DNA of 64,000 nt from Pseudomonas sp. TH41. GTDB taxonomy: Bacteria > Pseudomonadota > Gammaproteobacteria > Pseudomonadales > Pseudomonadaceae. Shown here piece by piece: positions 16,885-26,460 of this stretch. Under the pieces are notes generated by a model that was not told the DNA's origin, ran no database searches, and was given only the letters and a program-made list of their open reading frames with translations. The position numbers were made by a program, and so were the translations under genes. The DNA is taken from the NCBI RefSeq assembly GCF_016650695.1, contig NZ_JAEKFH010000007.1, positions 186,001-250,000 on the forward strand. Reading direction: 5' to 3'. The stretch's first letter is position 1. Each line of letters opens with the position of its first letter.

Positions 16885-17115
16885 TTACCAAAGCAGGTCG
16901 CTGTCTTCTTTGACGTCCTTGAGGCGAGTCAGCTCTTTGGCGGCGGCTTCATCGGCGGCGTGCGCGGTCTTGAAGGTCTGGCCTTCGAGGACTTTGTGAA
17001 AGCTCGGTGCACCTGCCCCACCCAGGGCTTTGACGGCGATCGCGGCGTGGTAACCACCCTCGCCCGGTATTACGGCTGAAACGGCTTCGAAGTGTTCAAA
17101 GGCTTTGCGTGCCAT
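16885..17115 (-). CDS. Conserved small hypothetical protein
   Basis: 76 residues, MARKAFEHFEAVSAVIPGEG at the start, a Gly/Ala-rich centre (YHAAIAVKALGGAGAP) and a charged helical end (KELTRLKDVKEDSDLLW). No signal peptide, membrane segment or catalytic motif is seen. It lies 41 bases downstream of the ABM-domain gene on the same strand and may be cotranscribed with it. I recognise no domain. Confidence 0.6.
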   Translation of the reverse strand: MARKAFEHFEAVSAVIPGEGGYHAAIAVKALGGAGAPSFHKVLEGQTFKTAHAADEAAAKELTRLKDVKEDSDLLW

Positions 17116-17156
17116 ATCGCGGATCCTGGCTAATGGAAAGTTGAGCCATTAAACCC

Positions 17157-17510
17157 TCAACCCGCCATTTTGTGTACCCACGACTGGGACTGCCCGAGCG
17201 CCTGGGCGGCCGACACGTCCTTGAAGGTATGAAAATCCAGGCTATTGACTACCATCTCCTGCACCAGCTCGGCAAAAATCTCCATGGCCGGCGTATTGAA
17301 GTAGGCCGTCATGGCCGTTTGATGGGTCCAGGAACCGGACACCAGCCACAACTCCGGATCGCATTGCGAGTGTTGCAAGGCAAAATTCAGGCAGCCCGGT
17401 GCGCTGCGGGACGGTTCGATCAGGGCACTGAGGCGCGCACCGAGTTCGGCTGAACGCCCGGCGCGGGCGCGGACAAAGGCCATATGACTGACGGGAATTT
17501 GCGTAGACAT
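17157..17510 (-). CDS. Antibiotic-biosynthesis-monooxygenase (ABM) domain protein
   Basis: 117 residues forming one dimeric alpha/beta barrel: PVSHMAFVRARAGRSAELGA, then APGCLNFALQHSQCDPELW, WTHQTAMTAYFNTPAM and a C-terminal helix. Family members act as cofactor-free monooxygenases or as small stress and quinone-handling proteins; the substrate here is unknown. The ATG at 17510 follows GGGAGGG; a longer in-frame start exists at 17567 but adds non-family residues. The divergent AraC-type gene is a possible regulator. Confidence 0.8.
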   Translation of the reverse strand: MSTQIPVSHMAFVRARAGRSAELGARLSALIEPSRSAPGCLNFALQHSQCDPELWLVSGSWTHQTAMTAYFNTPAMEIFAELVQEMVVNSLDFHTFKDVSAAQALGQSQSWVHKMAG

Positions 17511-17843
17511 GTTCAACCCTCCCAGGTACTCGAGTGGCAGCCGTGGGACGGGCTGCGACAGGTTCACAGGTTAATCACCCGCACGCCGTCCCGTTAGTCG
17601 ATTCCTGCCGGCTTGTTGCACAATCCTGCGAGGCTGCTGGCCGCACCTGTAAACCGTGCAAATCCTGTCACGGGACTGAAACACGAGTTTCAAGCAAGTT
17701 TTCCCTGCAACAGGCTGCCATGGCAGCGCCGCCCTGCAACCCCGTGCAGAATCAGGCAAGCTTTTGGCAGGATGTGTCTATCGCTGTTCCTTGCACAAAT
17801 TTAAGCTCGGCTCATTACCCACGCCTCACCGAGGATGCCCTGC

Positions 17844-18773
17844 ATGTCGTCGCTCGATCATTTCCAAGCCCCGCTGGATGCCGACATGGAGAAACAGCGC
17901 GCGGAACTGGCCGCCATTATCCGCAGCAATACTGCGGAGGATGGCACTTATGCCACTGCCGTCGGCTCGCTGTTCATGTCGCGTCACACCCAGTCCCACG
18001 AATTCGCCCCGGTGTTGGCGCAACCGGCGTTGTGCATCATGGCCCAAGGTCGCAAGGAAGTTCGGCTCGCCGATGAGCTATTCAATTACGACCCACTGAA
18101 TTACCTGGTGGTCTCGGTCTCGATGCCTTTGAGCGGGCGGGTGGTCAATGTTTCGCCGCAAGAACCGATCCTGGCCGTGCGACTGGACATCGACCCGGCG
18201 GAAATCACCGCGCTGATTGCCGACGCCGGCCCCCTCGGTGTGCCCGCACGGCCAACCGGGCGCGGCCTGTACGTCGAACGGATCGACACCGCCCTGCTCG
18301 ACGCGGTGCTGCGCCTGGCCCGCTTGCTGCAGACGCCGAAAGACATCGCCATGCTTGCGCCGCTGATTCGCCGGGAGATTCTCTATCGACTGTTGCGCAG
18401 CAAGCAGGGCTATCGGCTGTACGAAATTGCCATCGCCAACAGCCAAAGCCATCGCATCAGCCAGGCAATCAAATGGCTCAACGGCAACTATGAGCAACCG
18501 TTGCGTATCGATGACCTGGCGAAGGAAGTGAACCTGAGCGTGTCGACGCTGCATCACCGGTTCAAGGCGATGACGGCCATGAGTCCGTTGCAATATCAGA
18601 AGCAGCTGCGTTTGCAGGAAGCACGGCGGTTGATGCTGGCGGAGGGGCTGGAAGCTTCGGCGGCGGGGTATCGCGTCGGCTATGAAAGCCCTTCGCAGTT
18701 CAGCCGGGAGTACAGCCGATTGTTCGGGGCGCCGCCGTTGCGGGATTTGGCGCGGTTGCGGTTGTCGGTTTAG
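17844..18773 (+). CDS. AraC-family transcriptional regulator
   Basis: 309 residues. The N-terminal half matches the AraC_N type sensing domain (FAPVLAQPALCIMAQGRKEV, LNYLVVSVSMPLSGRV). The C-terminal half carries the two helix-turn-helix motifs (RIDDLAKEVNLSVSTLHHRF and AGYRVGYESPSQFSREYSR). The ATG at 17844 is spaced correctly after GAGG; an ATG at 17835 would overlap that site. It is divergent from the ABM gene across about 330 bases. Effector unknown. Confidence 0.85.
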   Translation: MSSLDHFQAPLDADMEKQRAELAAIIRSNTAEDGTYATAVGSLFMSRHTQSHEFAPVLAQPALCIMAQGRKEVRLADELFNYDPLNYLVVSVSMPLSGRVVNVSPQEPILAVRLDIDPAEITALIADAGPLGVPARPTGRGLYVERIDTALLDAVLRLARLLQTPKDIAMLAPLIRREILYRLLRSKQGYRLYEIAIANSQSHRISQAIKWLNGNYEQPLRIDDLAKEVNLSVSTLHHRFKAMTAMSPLQYQKQLRLQEARRLMLAEGLEASAAGYRVGYESPSQFSREYSRLFGAPPLRDLARLRLSV

Positions 18774-18802
18774 CCCGAATTTTGTTGTGTGACTAATGGC
18801 CC

Positions 18803-18898
18803 CTTCGCGGGCAAGCCCGCTCCCACATTGGCTCTCCAGTGAACACAGAACATGTGAACACCTCAGATCAACTGTGGGAGCGGGCTTGCCCGCGAAGA
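18803..18898. repeat. REP pair, class A (GGGCAAGCCC variant)
   Basis: CTTCGCGGGCAAGCCCGCTC and GTGGGAGCGGGCTTGCCCGC, tail-to-tail, between the convergent AraC gene and the ABC transporter ATPase. Confidence 0.85.
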
Positions 18899-18926
18899 GG
18901 CCAGCACAGGCACTCTATCTTTATAG

Positions 18927-19982
18927 TCAGGCGCTGAGAACGCGGCACGCCTCTGCCGGCAATGTCACCGACACCGGATTGCCAATGTTCAACCCAAAAC
19001 CCTGACTCGGCGTACTCAATGCTGTAAACGAAACCCCGGAACATTCCACCGTCGTTTCAATCGTCGCACCGATATCGCGCACGAACGTCACCTTGCCCAG
19101 CAACCGATTCCCCGCCGTTGCCTGCGGATGCGACAGTTGCAGGTCCTCAGGGCGAATCAGCATCTTCACTTTCTCGCCGACCACAATGCTGCTGCAGATC
19201 GGCACTTCGAGCGCATCGCCACCCGGCAAGCCTACCTTGCCGTTACCCAGCGCCGTGGCCGGGAAGATGTTGCCCGAGCCGATGAAGTCCGCGACGAACT
19301 CGTTGGCCGGGTGCCGGTAAATCTCGATCGGCGTGCCCACCTGTTGCACCCGATGCTCACCCAGCACCACGACGATGTCAGCCATGGTCATGGCTTCACG
19401 CTGGTCGTGGGTCACCAAGATGGTGGTGATGTTCAAGCGCTGTTGCAGTTGGCGGATTTCCACCTGCATCGACTCACGCAACTTGGCATCCAGCGCCGAC
19501 AACGGTTCGTCGAGCAGGAGGATTTTCGGACGCGAGGCAATCGCCCGGGCAATCGCCACACGCTGACGCTGCCCGCCAGAGAGTTTCGCCACCGGGCGAT
19601 CAATCATTTCCTGCAGCTGAATCAGTTCCAGCAACTCCACCACCCGCGCCTGCTGATCAGCCTTGCTGACCCCGCGCAGTTTCAGCGGATACGCGATGTT
19701 CTCGCCCACCGTCATGTGCGGGAACAGTGCCAGGGATTGAAACACCATGCCGAAATTGCGCTCGTGCGCCGGGGTGTGGCCAATGTCTTCACCGTCCAGG
19801 CGAATCTCACCGCCGGACAGGGTTTCGAGCCCTGCGATCATCCGCAGCAAGGTGGTTTTACCGCAGCCCGAAGGGCCGAGGAAACACACCAGTTTGCCTT
19901 CCGGCAAATGCAGGTTTACATCTTTTACCGCGCAAGCCGAGCCGTAGCGTTTCTCGACGTTTTCCAGAATCAGACCAGTCAT
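18927..19982 (-). CDS. ABC importer ATP-binding protein, polyamine type (PotA-like)
   Basis: 351 residues. Walker A is GPSGCGKTT, signature LSGGQRQRVAIARAI, Walker B ILLLDEPLSALD, and the H-loop lies in LVTHDQREAM. A C-terminal TOBE domain follows (about 270-351), as in spermidine/putrescine and iron-type importers. The ATG at 19982 follows GAGGT. It is the last gene of a five- or six-gene minus-strand operon that starts with the decarboxylase gene. It powers uptake through the two permeases encoded just upstream. Confidence 0.88.
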   Translation of the reverse strand: MTGLILENVEKRYGSACAVKDVNLHLPEGKLVCFLGPSGCGKTTLLRMIAGLETLSGGEIRLDGEDIGHTPAHERNFGMVFQSLALFPHMTVGENIAYPLKLRGVSKADQQARVVELLELIQLQEMIDRPVAKLSGGQRQRVAIARAIASRPKILLLDEPLSALDAKLRESMQVEIRQLQQRLNITTILVTHDQREAMTMADIVVVLGEHRVQQVGTPIEIYRHPANEFVADFIGSGNIFPATALGNGKVGLPGGDALEVPICSSIVVGEKVKMLIRPEDLQLSHPQATAGNRLLGKVTFVRDIGATIETTVECSGVSFTALSTPSQGFGLNIGNPVSVTLPAEACRVLSA

Positions 19983-19997
19983 GTTGCACCTCAAGAA

Positions 19998-20846
19998 TCA
20001 GAACGAAACGCCACCTTCACCAACCAGCTTCTCCAACGCCCAGATCAGGACGAAGTCGATCAGCACGATCAGCACGGCGAACGAGAATACGGTTGGGTCG
20101 AGCGAAGACACGGTGCGGCTGTACATCCAGATCGGCACGGTCATGACGTCGATGGTGTAGAGGAAATAGGTCACGGTGAATTCGTTGAAAGAAACGATGA
20201 ACGCCAGCAGCATGCCCGCCAGGATCCCCGATTTCATCAGCGGTACCACCACATCAACAATCGCCCGTGTCGGCGAAGCACCGAGCATCTGCGCGGCCTC
20301 TTCGACTTCGCTGCCGATGGAGAGCATCGCCGCGGTGCAGTTCTTCACCACGAAGGGCAGCGCCAGAATCACGTGGGCAATCACCAAGCGCGAGGTGGTC
20401 ATCTGGAACGGCAGACTGTCGAACACCAGCAGCAACGCCAGCCCCAGTACCACCATCGGAAACACCAACGGCAGCGACATCAGTTGCAGCGCCACGGCTT
20501 TGCCGCGGAACTCGCAACGGGTCAGCGCATAGGCCGCCGGTACCGCGATGATCGTGGCGAAGACCATGGTCAGGCACGCCACCATCAGGCTGGTGGTCAT
20601 GGCTTTGCCGAGGCTCAGCACATCGCTGGAATCCGGCGACACGAAGGTGTGCCAGGCGGCCTTGTACCATTGCAGGCTGTAGCTGCTCGGCGGGAAGTCG
20701 AGGTTCGACGAACCGCTGAACGACATCACGATCATGGTGAGGATCGGCAATACCGCCAGCAGCAGGATGAAGCCCGACAACACACCGGCAAATTTGCCGG
20801 TTTCGCCCGGCAGCAGCGAGTGACGCTTCTTGATCAGGGTGCTCAT
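19998..20846 (-). CDS. ABC importer permease, PotC-like
   Basis: 282 residues, about six membrane helices, with the EAA loop region (SEVEEAAQMLGASPTRAIVDVV) that docks on the ATPase. It overlaps the preceding permease gene by 4 bases and precedes the ATPase by 15, a tight operon. It is typical of the second permease of polyamine-type importers. Confidence 0.87.
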   Translation of the reverse strand: MSTLIKKRHSLLPGETGKFAGVLSGFILLLAVLPILTMIVMSFSGSSNLDFPPSSYSLQWYKAAWHTFVSPDSSDVLSLGKAMTTSLMVACLTMVFATIIAVPAAYALTRCEFRGKAVALQLMSLPLVFPMVVLGLALLLVFDSLPFQMTTSRLVIAHVILALPFVVKNCTAAMLSIGSEVEEAAQMLGASPTRAIVDVVVPLMKSGILAGMLLAFIVSFNEFTVTYFLYTIDVMTVPIWMYSRTVSSLDPTVFSFAVLIVLIDFVLIWALEKLVGEGGVSF

Positions 20847-21751
20847 TGGGAAGCCTCCAGCATGCGCCGACGACGGCCAGTGATGTATTCAGACAAAGTC
20901 ATGATCGCGAGGGTGGTGACAATCAGCACCACACCGGCAGCGGACGCGGCGGGCCAGTTCATCAGCGGCGCGATCTGGTCATGGACCATCACTGCCAGCA
21001 TCGGCACACGGCGGCCACCGAGGAGCAAAGGCACCACGAAGCTGCTGGCGTTATAAGCGAACACCAACGTCGCACCGGTGATGATCCCCGGAAAACTCAT
21101 CGGCAGAACCACCTGACGGAACACTTGCATGCGACTGGCGCCCAGGGTGGCAGCGGCTTCTTCGTAGGTACGGGCGACGCCGCGCATGGCGCTGGCAATC
21201 GGCAGCACGGCCAACGGAAACGCGGTTTGCACCAGGCCCATCAAGACGCCGTTCTGGTTGTACAGCAGCATGATCGGCCGCGTGATCAGGCCCAGGCCCA
21301 TCAGCGCCTGATTGAGCATCCCGCCCGGGCCGAGAATCACCAGCCAGCCGTAGCTTTGCAGCAACAGGTTGACCAGCAACGGCAACAGCACCGCCGCGAG
21401 AAAGATCCGTCGCACAAACGGCGAGGTCAGCCGCGACATGGTGTACGCCACCGGGATCGCCAGCACAACGGCGATCACTGCGCTGATCAAGGCCAGGCGC
21501 AGGGTCAGCAGCAAGGATTTGAGGTAATACGGTTCCAGCAATTGGGCGTAACTGGCCAGGCTGAACCCGGTCCATTCCGCGCCTTTGGTGCCGACGCTCA
21601 TGCGCAGTACCAGAAGGCTGGCGGCAATCAGCACGCCGAGAAACAACATCGACGGCGAGAGGAAAATCCAGGCACGCGTCGTGGGCGAAACACCCCGGTT
21701 GGCACGCGCGGGTGCGGCGACGACCGGATGAGTCAGAGGTTGGTGTTCCAT
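20843..21751 (-). CDS. ABC importer permease, PotB-like
   Basis: 302 residues, about six helices after a cytoplasmic N-terminus, with the EAA loop RTYEEAAATLGASRMQVFRQVV. Paired with the PotC-like permease to form the membrane channel. A class B REPIN separates it from the binding-protein gene, which could tune relative expression within the operon. Confidence 0.87.
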   Translation of the reverse strand: MEHQPLTHPVVAAPARANRGVSPTTRAWIFLSPSMLFLGVLIAASLLVLRMSVGTKGAEWTGFSLASYAQLLEPYYLKSLLLTLRLALISAVIAVVLAIPVAYTMSRLTSPFVRRIFLAAVLLPLLVNLLLQSYGWLVILGPGGMLNQALMGLGLITRPIMLLYNQNGVLMGLVQTAFPLAVLPIASAMRGVARTYEEAAATLGASRMQVFRQVVLPMSFPGIITGATLVFAYNASSFVVPLLLGGRRVPMLAVMVHDQIAPLMNWPAASAAGVVLIVTTLAIMTLSEYITGRRRRMLEASQ

Positions 21752-21803
21752 AGCAAGGGTCTCGTCAATGGCAGATCAGGAATATCTCGCGCCCGGAGCC
21801 CCT

Positions 21804-21893
21804 GTAGGAGCTGCCGGAGGCTGCGATCTTTTGATCTTTTTCAGAGCCACCGAAGACCAGGATCAAAAGATCGCAGCCTCCGGCAGCGCCTAC
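21804..21893. repeat. REPIN, class B
   Basis: GTAGGAGCTGCCGGAGGCTG and its near reverse complement enclose GCGATCTTTTGATC and GATCAAAAGATCGC. The whole 90 bp folds as a long hairpin. Class B elements share this layout throughout the window. This one lies inside the ABC operon, 3 bases after the binding-protein gene. Confidence 0.9.
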
Positions 21894-21896
21894 GGA

Positions 21897-23000
21897 TCAG
21901 GAAGAAAAGATTTCCGTGTAGCGACGAATCCATTGGTCATGCACGGTGGCCAGGAAGGCGTTGTCGTGCATGATCGCCTTCTCGGCAATCTGCTCAGGCG
22001 TGAGGATGTACGGGCTCTTGCGCGCTTCGGCGGAGATGATCGCCTTGGCGTTGACCGGGCCGTTGTAGATGTCTTCAGCCATCTTGCCCTGCACCAACGG
22101 GTCCAGAGAGTGGTTGATGAACGCGTATGCCATGTCGGCGTCGCCCGGACGGTTTTTCGGCATAACCGATTGCATCAAGTCGGTGTAGAAACCTTCCTTC
22201 ATGCCAAAGGTTGCACTCAGGCCGTAGGCCGGATCGCGGATCTGTTTCGGGAAGAACGCAGGCGCGTACAGGCCGCCCATGTCCAGGGAACCGGTGCGGA
22301 ACAGCTCGGCGATCTGGTTCGGGTTTTCACCCAGGGTCACCACACGAGATTTCAGCTCGGCGAGTTTCTTGAAGCCCGGCTCAATGTTGTGTTCGTCACC
22401 ACCGGCCAGTTTGGCGGCGATGATGATCAGGTCCATGGCCTCGGTCCAGTTTGGCGGCGGCAGGAAGATGTTTGGCGCCGCGTCAGCGTCCCACAACGAG
22501 GCGTAACTGTTCGGGGCTTCTTTCTGGGTGCGAGTGCTGTAGACGAGGCTGTTGCACCAGAGCAGATAACCGATACCGTGGCCATTGGCGCCGGTGCGGT
22601 ACTTCTCGGGTACATCCACCAGGTTGGGAATGCGATTGAGGTCGGGTTTTTCCAGCAACCCGGCGGCGGCCAGACCTTCGGCGCCGACGCCTGCCAGGGT
22701 GATGACGTCGTACTGCGGACGATCACCGCCAGCCTTGAGCTTGGCAACCATTTCCGAGGTACTGCCGGTGCGGTCAGCGATGACCTTGCAGCCGTACTTG
22801 TCTTCGAAGGTCGCGGCGATGTTGCGCAGGGCTGCCAGGCCGGTGTCATCGGACCAGGTCAGCAAACGCAGGGTCTTGCCCGCAAAACGTGTGTCGCTGG
22901 CATTGGCTTTCATGAACGGCATGCTCATGGCCGCTGCTGCCACCGAGGCTACGCCCACGGTTTTGATAAATTGACGTCTATTCAGATCATGCTCGCCCAT
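21897..23000 (-). CDS. ABC importer substrate-binding protein, polyamine type (PotD-like)
   Basis: 367 residues from the ATG at 23000, which follows GGAGT. The N-terminus has a twin-arginine-like export signal (Arg8-Arg9 in LNRRQFIKTVG, then a short hydrophobic stretch), so it may cross the membrane folded by Tat. The mature part is an extracellular solute-binding protein (TLRLLTWSDDTGLAALRNIA, YDVITLAGVGAEGLAAAGLL). Its substrate is probably a cationic amine or guanidino compound, by analogy with the enzymes in the operon. Confidence 0.87.
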   Translation of the reverse strand: MGEHDLNRRQFIKTVGVASVAAAAMSMPFMKANASDTRFAGKTLRLLTWSDDTGLAALRNIAATFEDKYGCKVIADRTGSTSEMVAKLKAGGDRPQYDVITLAGVGAEGLAAAGLLEKPDLNRIPNLVDVPEKYRTGANGHGIGYLLWCNSLVYSTRTQKEAPNSYASLWDADAAPNIFLPPPNWTEAMDLIIIAAKLAGGDEHNIEPGFKKLAELKSRVVTLGENPNQIAELFRTGSLDMGGLYAPAFFPKQIRDPAYGLSATFGMKEGFYTDLMQSVMPKNRPGDADMAYAFINHSLDPLVQGKMAEDIYNGPVNAKAIISAEARKSPYILTPEQIAEKAIMHDNAFLATVHDQWIRRYTEIFSS

Positions 23001-23170
23001 TACGGACTCCCTTTGTTTTTGTAGGTATGAGGCTGGTCGCAACCGTTGCATCCTCGCGGCAAAATCAGCTTCAAGCCCCGTATTCACGGGGGTTTGAGCT
23101 ACGCCTGCGGGTTCATCCTGAGGTCGTGTAAAACACCTGACTATCGATAAAAACTCATCGAAGCCATGAC

Positions 23171-23205
23171 GTCAGTGCATGCCTCCTTTCGAGGCATGCA
23201 CTGAC
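23171..23205. repeat. Perfect 15-bp inverted repeat downstream of the aldehyde dehydrogenase gene
   Basis: GTCAGTGCATGCCTC (23171-23185), 5-base loop CTTTC, GAGGCATGCACTGAC (23191-23205). Every base pairs. It begins 13 bases past the dehydrogenase stop, inside the operon, and lacks a T run, so it is more likely an RNA-stability or partial-termination hairpin than a full terminator. Confidence 0.8.
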
Positions 23206-23218
23206 CATTTTCGTGCCG

Positions 23219-24667
23219 TCAGACGGCCCGAATCACATGTTTGATTTCCTGGAAAGCCTGCAGGCCCCACGGCCCTAATTCGCGGCCGATGCTGCTCTGT
23301 TTGTAGCCACCCCAGGCGGTCTGCGGGAAGATCACTTGCGGCGCATTGATCCACACAAGCCCCGCCTGCAAAGCGTTGGCGACCCGATCGGCCGCTTCGG
23401 CGTCACGCGTGACCACGCTGGCCACCAAGCCGAACTGGCTGTCGTTAGCCAGGGCAATCGCCTCGGCTTCGGAGGCAAAACTGCGCACGCAGATCACCGG
23501 GCCAAAAACTTCTTCACACCACAGCGCACTGCCTGAGGGCACGTCGGTGAAAATCGTCGGCTGCAAAAAATAACCGCGCGGCAGGTCCGCTGGACGATTA
23601 CCGCCGCAAACCAGCTTCGCCCCGGCACTCAAACCACGATCGATATGACCCAGCACGCGCTGGTATTGCGCCTGATTGACCAGCGCCCCCATTTCCACGT
23701 TCGGGTCGAACGGGTCAGCCACACGAATGGCTTCGGCGCGGGCCTTCAAACGCAGGAGGAATTCCTCGGCCAGTTCATCGGCGACCAGCACGCGGCTGGT
23801 GGCGGAGCACATCTGCCCGGCGTTGAAGAAACCACCGCCGCAGGCCACTTCCACCGCCAGTTCAATGTCGGCATCAGCCAGCACCAGCAGCGAGGATTTG
23901 CCGCCCAGTTCCAGGCTCACACCTTTGACGGTTTCTGCTGCGCGTTGCATGACCTGCACGCCCACAGCGTTGCTGCCGGTGAAAGAAATCTTGGCGATGC
24001 GCGGGTCAGCCGACATCGGCGCGCCGACCGCCAGGCCGGTGCCGCAGACCAGGTTGAACACACCCTTGGGCAGGCCGGCCTCGGCGATGATCGCCGCCAG
24101 CTCCAGCTCCGGCAGTGGCGTGACTTCCGAAGGTTTGAGCACCACGCAGCAACCGGCGGCCAGGGCCGGGGCCAGTTTCCAGGCCGTGGTGACCATCGGG
24201 AAGTTCCACGGCACGATCAGGCCTACTACGCCGCACGGTTCGCGGCGCACACGAGCACTGAAGTCGTCGGTTGGCAGCTCGACGTTGCTGTCCTGTTTCG
24301 CGTCCAGGCCTTCGGCCAGACCGGCGTAATACTCGAACGTGGCGATCACGTCATCGACATCGATGGCCGCTTCGAACAACGGTTTGCCGTTGTTGCTCGA
24401 CTGTACGTGCATCAACTGCTCGCGACGGGCCTGCACGCCTGCGGCGATGTTGCGCAGGATCGCGCCGCGCTCGGCGCCGGTGGTTTGCGACCAGCCCTTG
24501 AAGGCTTCGGTCGCCGCATTCACGGCTTGATCGACGGCCTGTGCATCGCCGCCGTTAACGGTGGTCAACAAGGCTTCGGTCGCCGGGTTGATCACGCGCA
24601 AGTGTTCGTCGCCCGCCGACCATTGGCCGTCGATATACAGGCCGTCCAGAGTGATTGGGAAACTCAT
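23219..24667 (-). CDS. Aldehyde dehydrogenase (amino/guanidino-aldehyde type)
   Basis: 482 residues of the NAD(P)+-dependent ALDH superfamily. The catalytic Glu is in SLELGGKS, the nucleophile Cys in NAGQMCSATSR, and the substrate/cofactor loop in PWNFPMVTTAWKLAPAL. It is closest in look to betaine-aldehyde and aminobutyraldehyde dehydrogenases. Its start overlaps the upstream decarboxylase gene by 4 bases (ATGA). The decarboxylase would yield 4-guanidinobutyraldehyde, which this enzyme would oxidise to 4-guanidinobutyrate, the KauB-type step. Substrate is inferred from context. Confidence 0.88.
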   Translation of the reverse strand: MSFPITLDGLYIDGQWSAGDEHLRVINPATEALLTTVNGGDAQAVDQAVNAATEAFKGWSQTTGAERGAILRNIAAGVQARREQLMHVQSSNNGKPLFEAAIDVDDVIATFEYYAGLAEGLDAKQDSNVELPTDDFSARVRREPCGVVGLIVPWNFPMVTTAWKLAPALAAGCCVVLKPSEVTPLPELELAAIIAEAGLPKGVFNLVCGTGLAVGAPMSADPRIAKISFTGSNAVGVQVMQRAAETVKGVSLELGGKSSLLVLADADIELAVEVACGGGFFNAGQMCSATSRVLVADELAEEFLLRLKARAEAIRVADPFDPNVEMGALVNQAQYQRVLGHIDRGLSAGAKLVCGGNRPADLPRGYFLQPTIFTDVPSGSALWCEEVFGPVICVRSFASEAEAIALANDSQFGLVASVVTRDAEAADRVANALQAGLVWINAPQVIFPQTAWGGYKQSSIGRELGPWGLQAFQEIKHVIRAV

Positions 24668-26301
24668 TTCGACACCGCCGTCATCCAGTGGGTCTGATCG
24701 ATTTCAATCAGGGTCGGGCCCTGACGATCGGCAGCGGCACGCAGTGCGATACGCAGTTGCTCTACACCGTTGACGGCCTCGGCCGCGCAGCCCAGGGCCT
24801 TGGCCACGCCGATGAAGTCCGGGGTGTAGATGTCCACGCCGACTGGCTCGATGGCGCGGTTGACCATGTACTTTTTGATTTCTTCGTAGCCCTGGTTATT
24901 CCACAGCAGGACGATGACCGGGGTGCGCGCTTCAACGGCGCTGGCCAGTTCTGGCAGGGTGAATTGCAGGCCGCCGTCGCCGATCAGGCACACCACGGGT
25001 GGACGTGTTCCCTCTTCGGCGCTACCGCCGAGCCAGGCGCCGATCGCCGCCGGCAATGCGTAGCCGAGGGTGCCGTAACCGGTCGATGAGTTGAACCAGC
25101 GGCGCGGGCGCTCCGGGTTGAACGTCAGGTTGCCGGTGTACACCGGTTGGGTCGAATCGCCGACGAAAACCGCGTCCGGCAATTCGTGCAGAACGGTTTC
25201 AAGGAAACGGGTCTGGGCCAGTGTCGGAGCGTCCCATGTGGCGGCCAGCTCTTCACGCAAACGTGCGGCGCGGACCTGACCCCAATCGTTGCGGCGTTCG
25301 GCCAGCGAGTGACGGGACAGTTCGCTCAGCAACGCTTGAGCGGCGTTGCGCGAGTCAGCCACCAGCGCGACCTTCGGCGGGTAGTTGCGCACGGTTTGGT
25401 CTGGGTCGATGTCCACACGCAGCAGCACACCGGGAATCTCGAAACCACCGGCGAAGGTGACGTCGTAGTCGGTCTCGGCCAGTTCGGTGCCGATGGCCAA
25501 CACCACGTCGGCCTCGGCCACCAGGGCGCGGGTGGCGACCAGGCTCTGGGTTGAGCCGATCAGCAATGGGTGGGCGGATTCCAGCATGCCTTTGGCATTG
25601 ATGGTCAGGGCCACTGGCGCGTCCAGCAATTCGGCCAGCTCAGTCAGCTCCGCAGCCGCATCAATGGCGCCGCCACCGGCAAGAATCAGCGGGCGTTTGG
25701 CGCCGGCCAGCCATTCGGTCATGCGGCTGATCGCGCTCGGCGAAGCACCGGCACGGTCGATGGTGACCGGAAGGCTGGCGAGCAGGTCATCGGCTTCTTC
25801 CACCAGCACGTCCAGAGGAATTTCAATGTGCACCGGACGCGGACGGCCTGCCTGGAACAGCGCGAAAGCACGGGCCAAAACGCCCGGCAGTTCGGACGCC
25901 GACATCAGGGTGTGGGAGAACGCCGCCACGCCGCCGACCAATGCGCTTTGGTTCGGCAGCTCGTGGAGCTTGCCGCGACCACCGCCCAATTGGCTGCGGG
26001 ACTGTACGCTGGAGATCACCAGCATCGGGATCGAATCGGCGTACGCCTGACCCATCGCTGTGGTGATGTTGGTCATGCCTGGGCCGGTGATGATGAAGCA
26101 GACACCCGGCTTGCCGCTGGTGCGAGCATAACCGTCGGCCATGAAACCGGCGCCTTGTTCGTGACGCGGAGTGACGTGGTTGATACTCGAACGGGCCAGC
26201 CCGCGGTACAGCTCCACGGTGTGAACCCCGGGAATGCCGAATACCTGCTCAACCCCGTAATCTTCGAGTAACTTGACCAATACTTCGCCGCACGTCGCCA
26301 T
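24664..26301 (-). CDS. aruI: 5-guanidino-2-oxopentanoate decarboxylase (AruI-like, TPP-dependent)
   Basis: 545 residues. The N-terminal pyrimidine-binding domain has the catalytic Glu in RHEQGAGFMADGYAR. A central domain follows, then the C-terminal TPP domain with GDGGLQFTLPELASAVEART and the metal-binding Asn in WNNQGY. It matches the AruI branch of acetolactate-synthase-like enzymes, which decarboxylates the transamination product of arginine. The ATG at 26301 follows AAGGG. It is the first gene of the operon, divergent from a LysR-type regulator. The substrate is assigned from family resemblance and neighbours, not measured. Confidence 0.82.
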   Translation of the reverse strand: MATCGEVLVKLLEDYGVEQVFGIPGVHTVELYRGLARSSINHVTPRHEQGAGFMADGYARTSGKPGVCFIITGPGMTNITTAMGQAYADSIPMLVISSVQSRSQLGGGRGKLHELPNQSALVGGVAAFSHTLMSASELPGVLARAFALFQAGRPRPVHIEIPLDVLVEEADDLLASLPVTIDRAGASPSAISRMTEWLAGAKRPLILAGGGAIDAAAELTELAELLDAPVALTINAKGMLESAHPLLIGSTQSLVATRALVAEADVVLAIGTELAETDYDVTFAGGFEIPGVLLRVDIDPDQTVRNYPPKVALVADSRNAAQALLSELSRHSLAERRNDWGQVRAARLREELAATWDAPTLAQTRFLETVLHELPDAVFVGDSTQPVYTGNLTFNPERPRRWFNSSTGYGTLGYALPAAIGAWLGGSAEEGTRPPVVCLIGDGGLQFTLPELASAVEARTPVIVLLWNNQGYEEIKKYMVNRAIEPVGVDIYTPDFIGVAKALGCAAEAVNGVEQLRIALRAAADRQGPTLIEIDQTHWMTAVSK

Positions 26302-26460
26302 GTCATTGCCCTTCTTGTTCGTTTGAGACGCCGGGCCTGCGCAGTGTTTATGATGGATTCGCAGGTCCAGGGATGGCCTCATTGGAACGGGCGACAGGTA
26401 GCCGCAACAATGGATAAAAAGTCATACTAGCCATGTCCTCACGTCATACCTTGGATCCCA

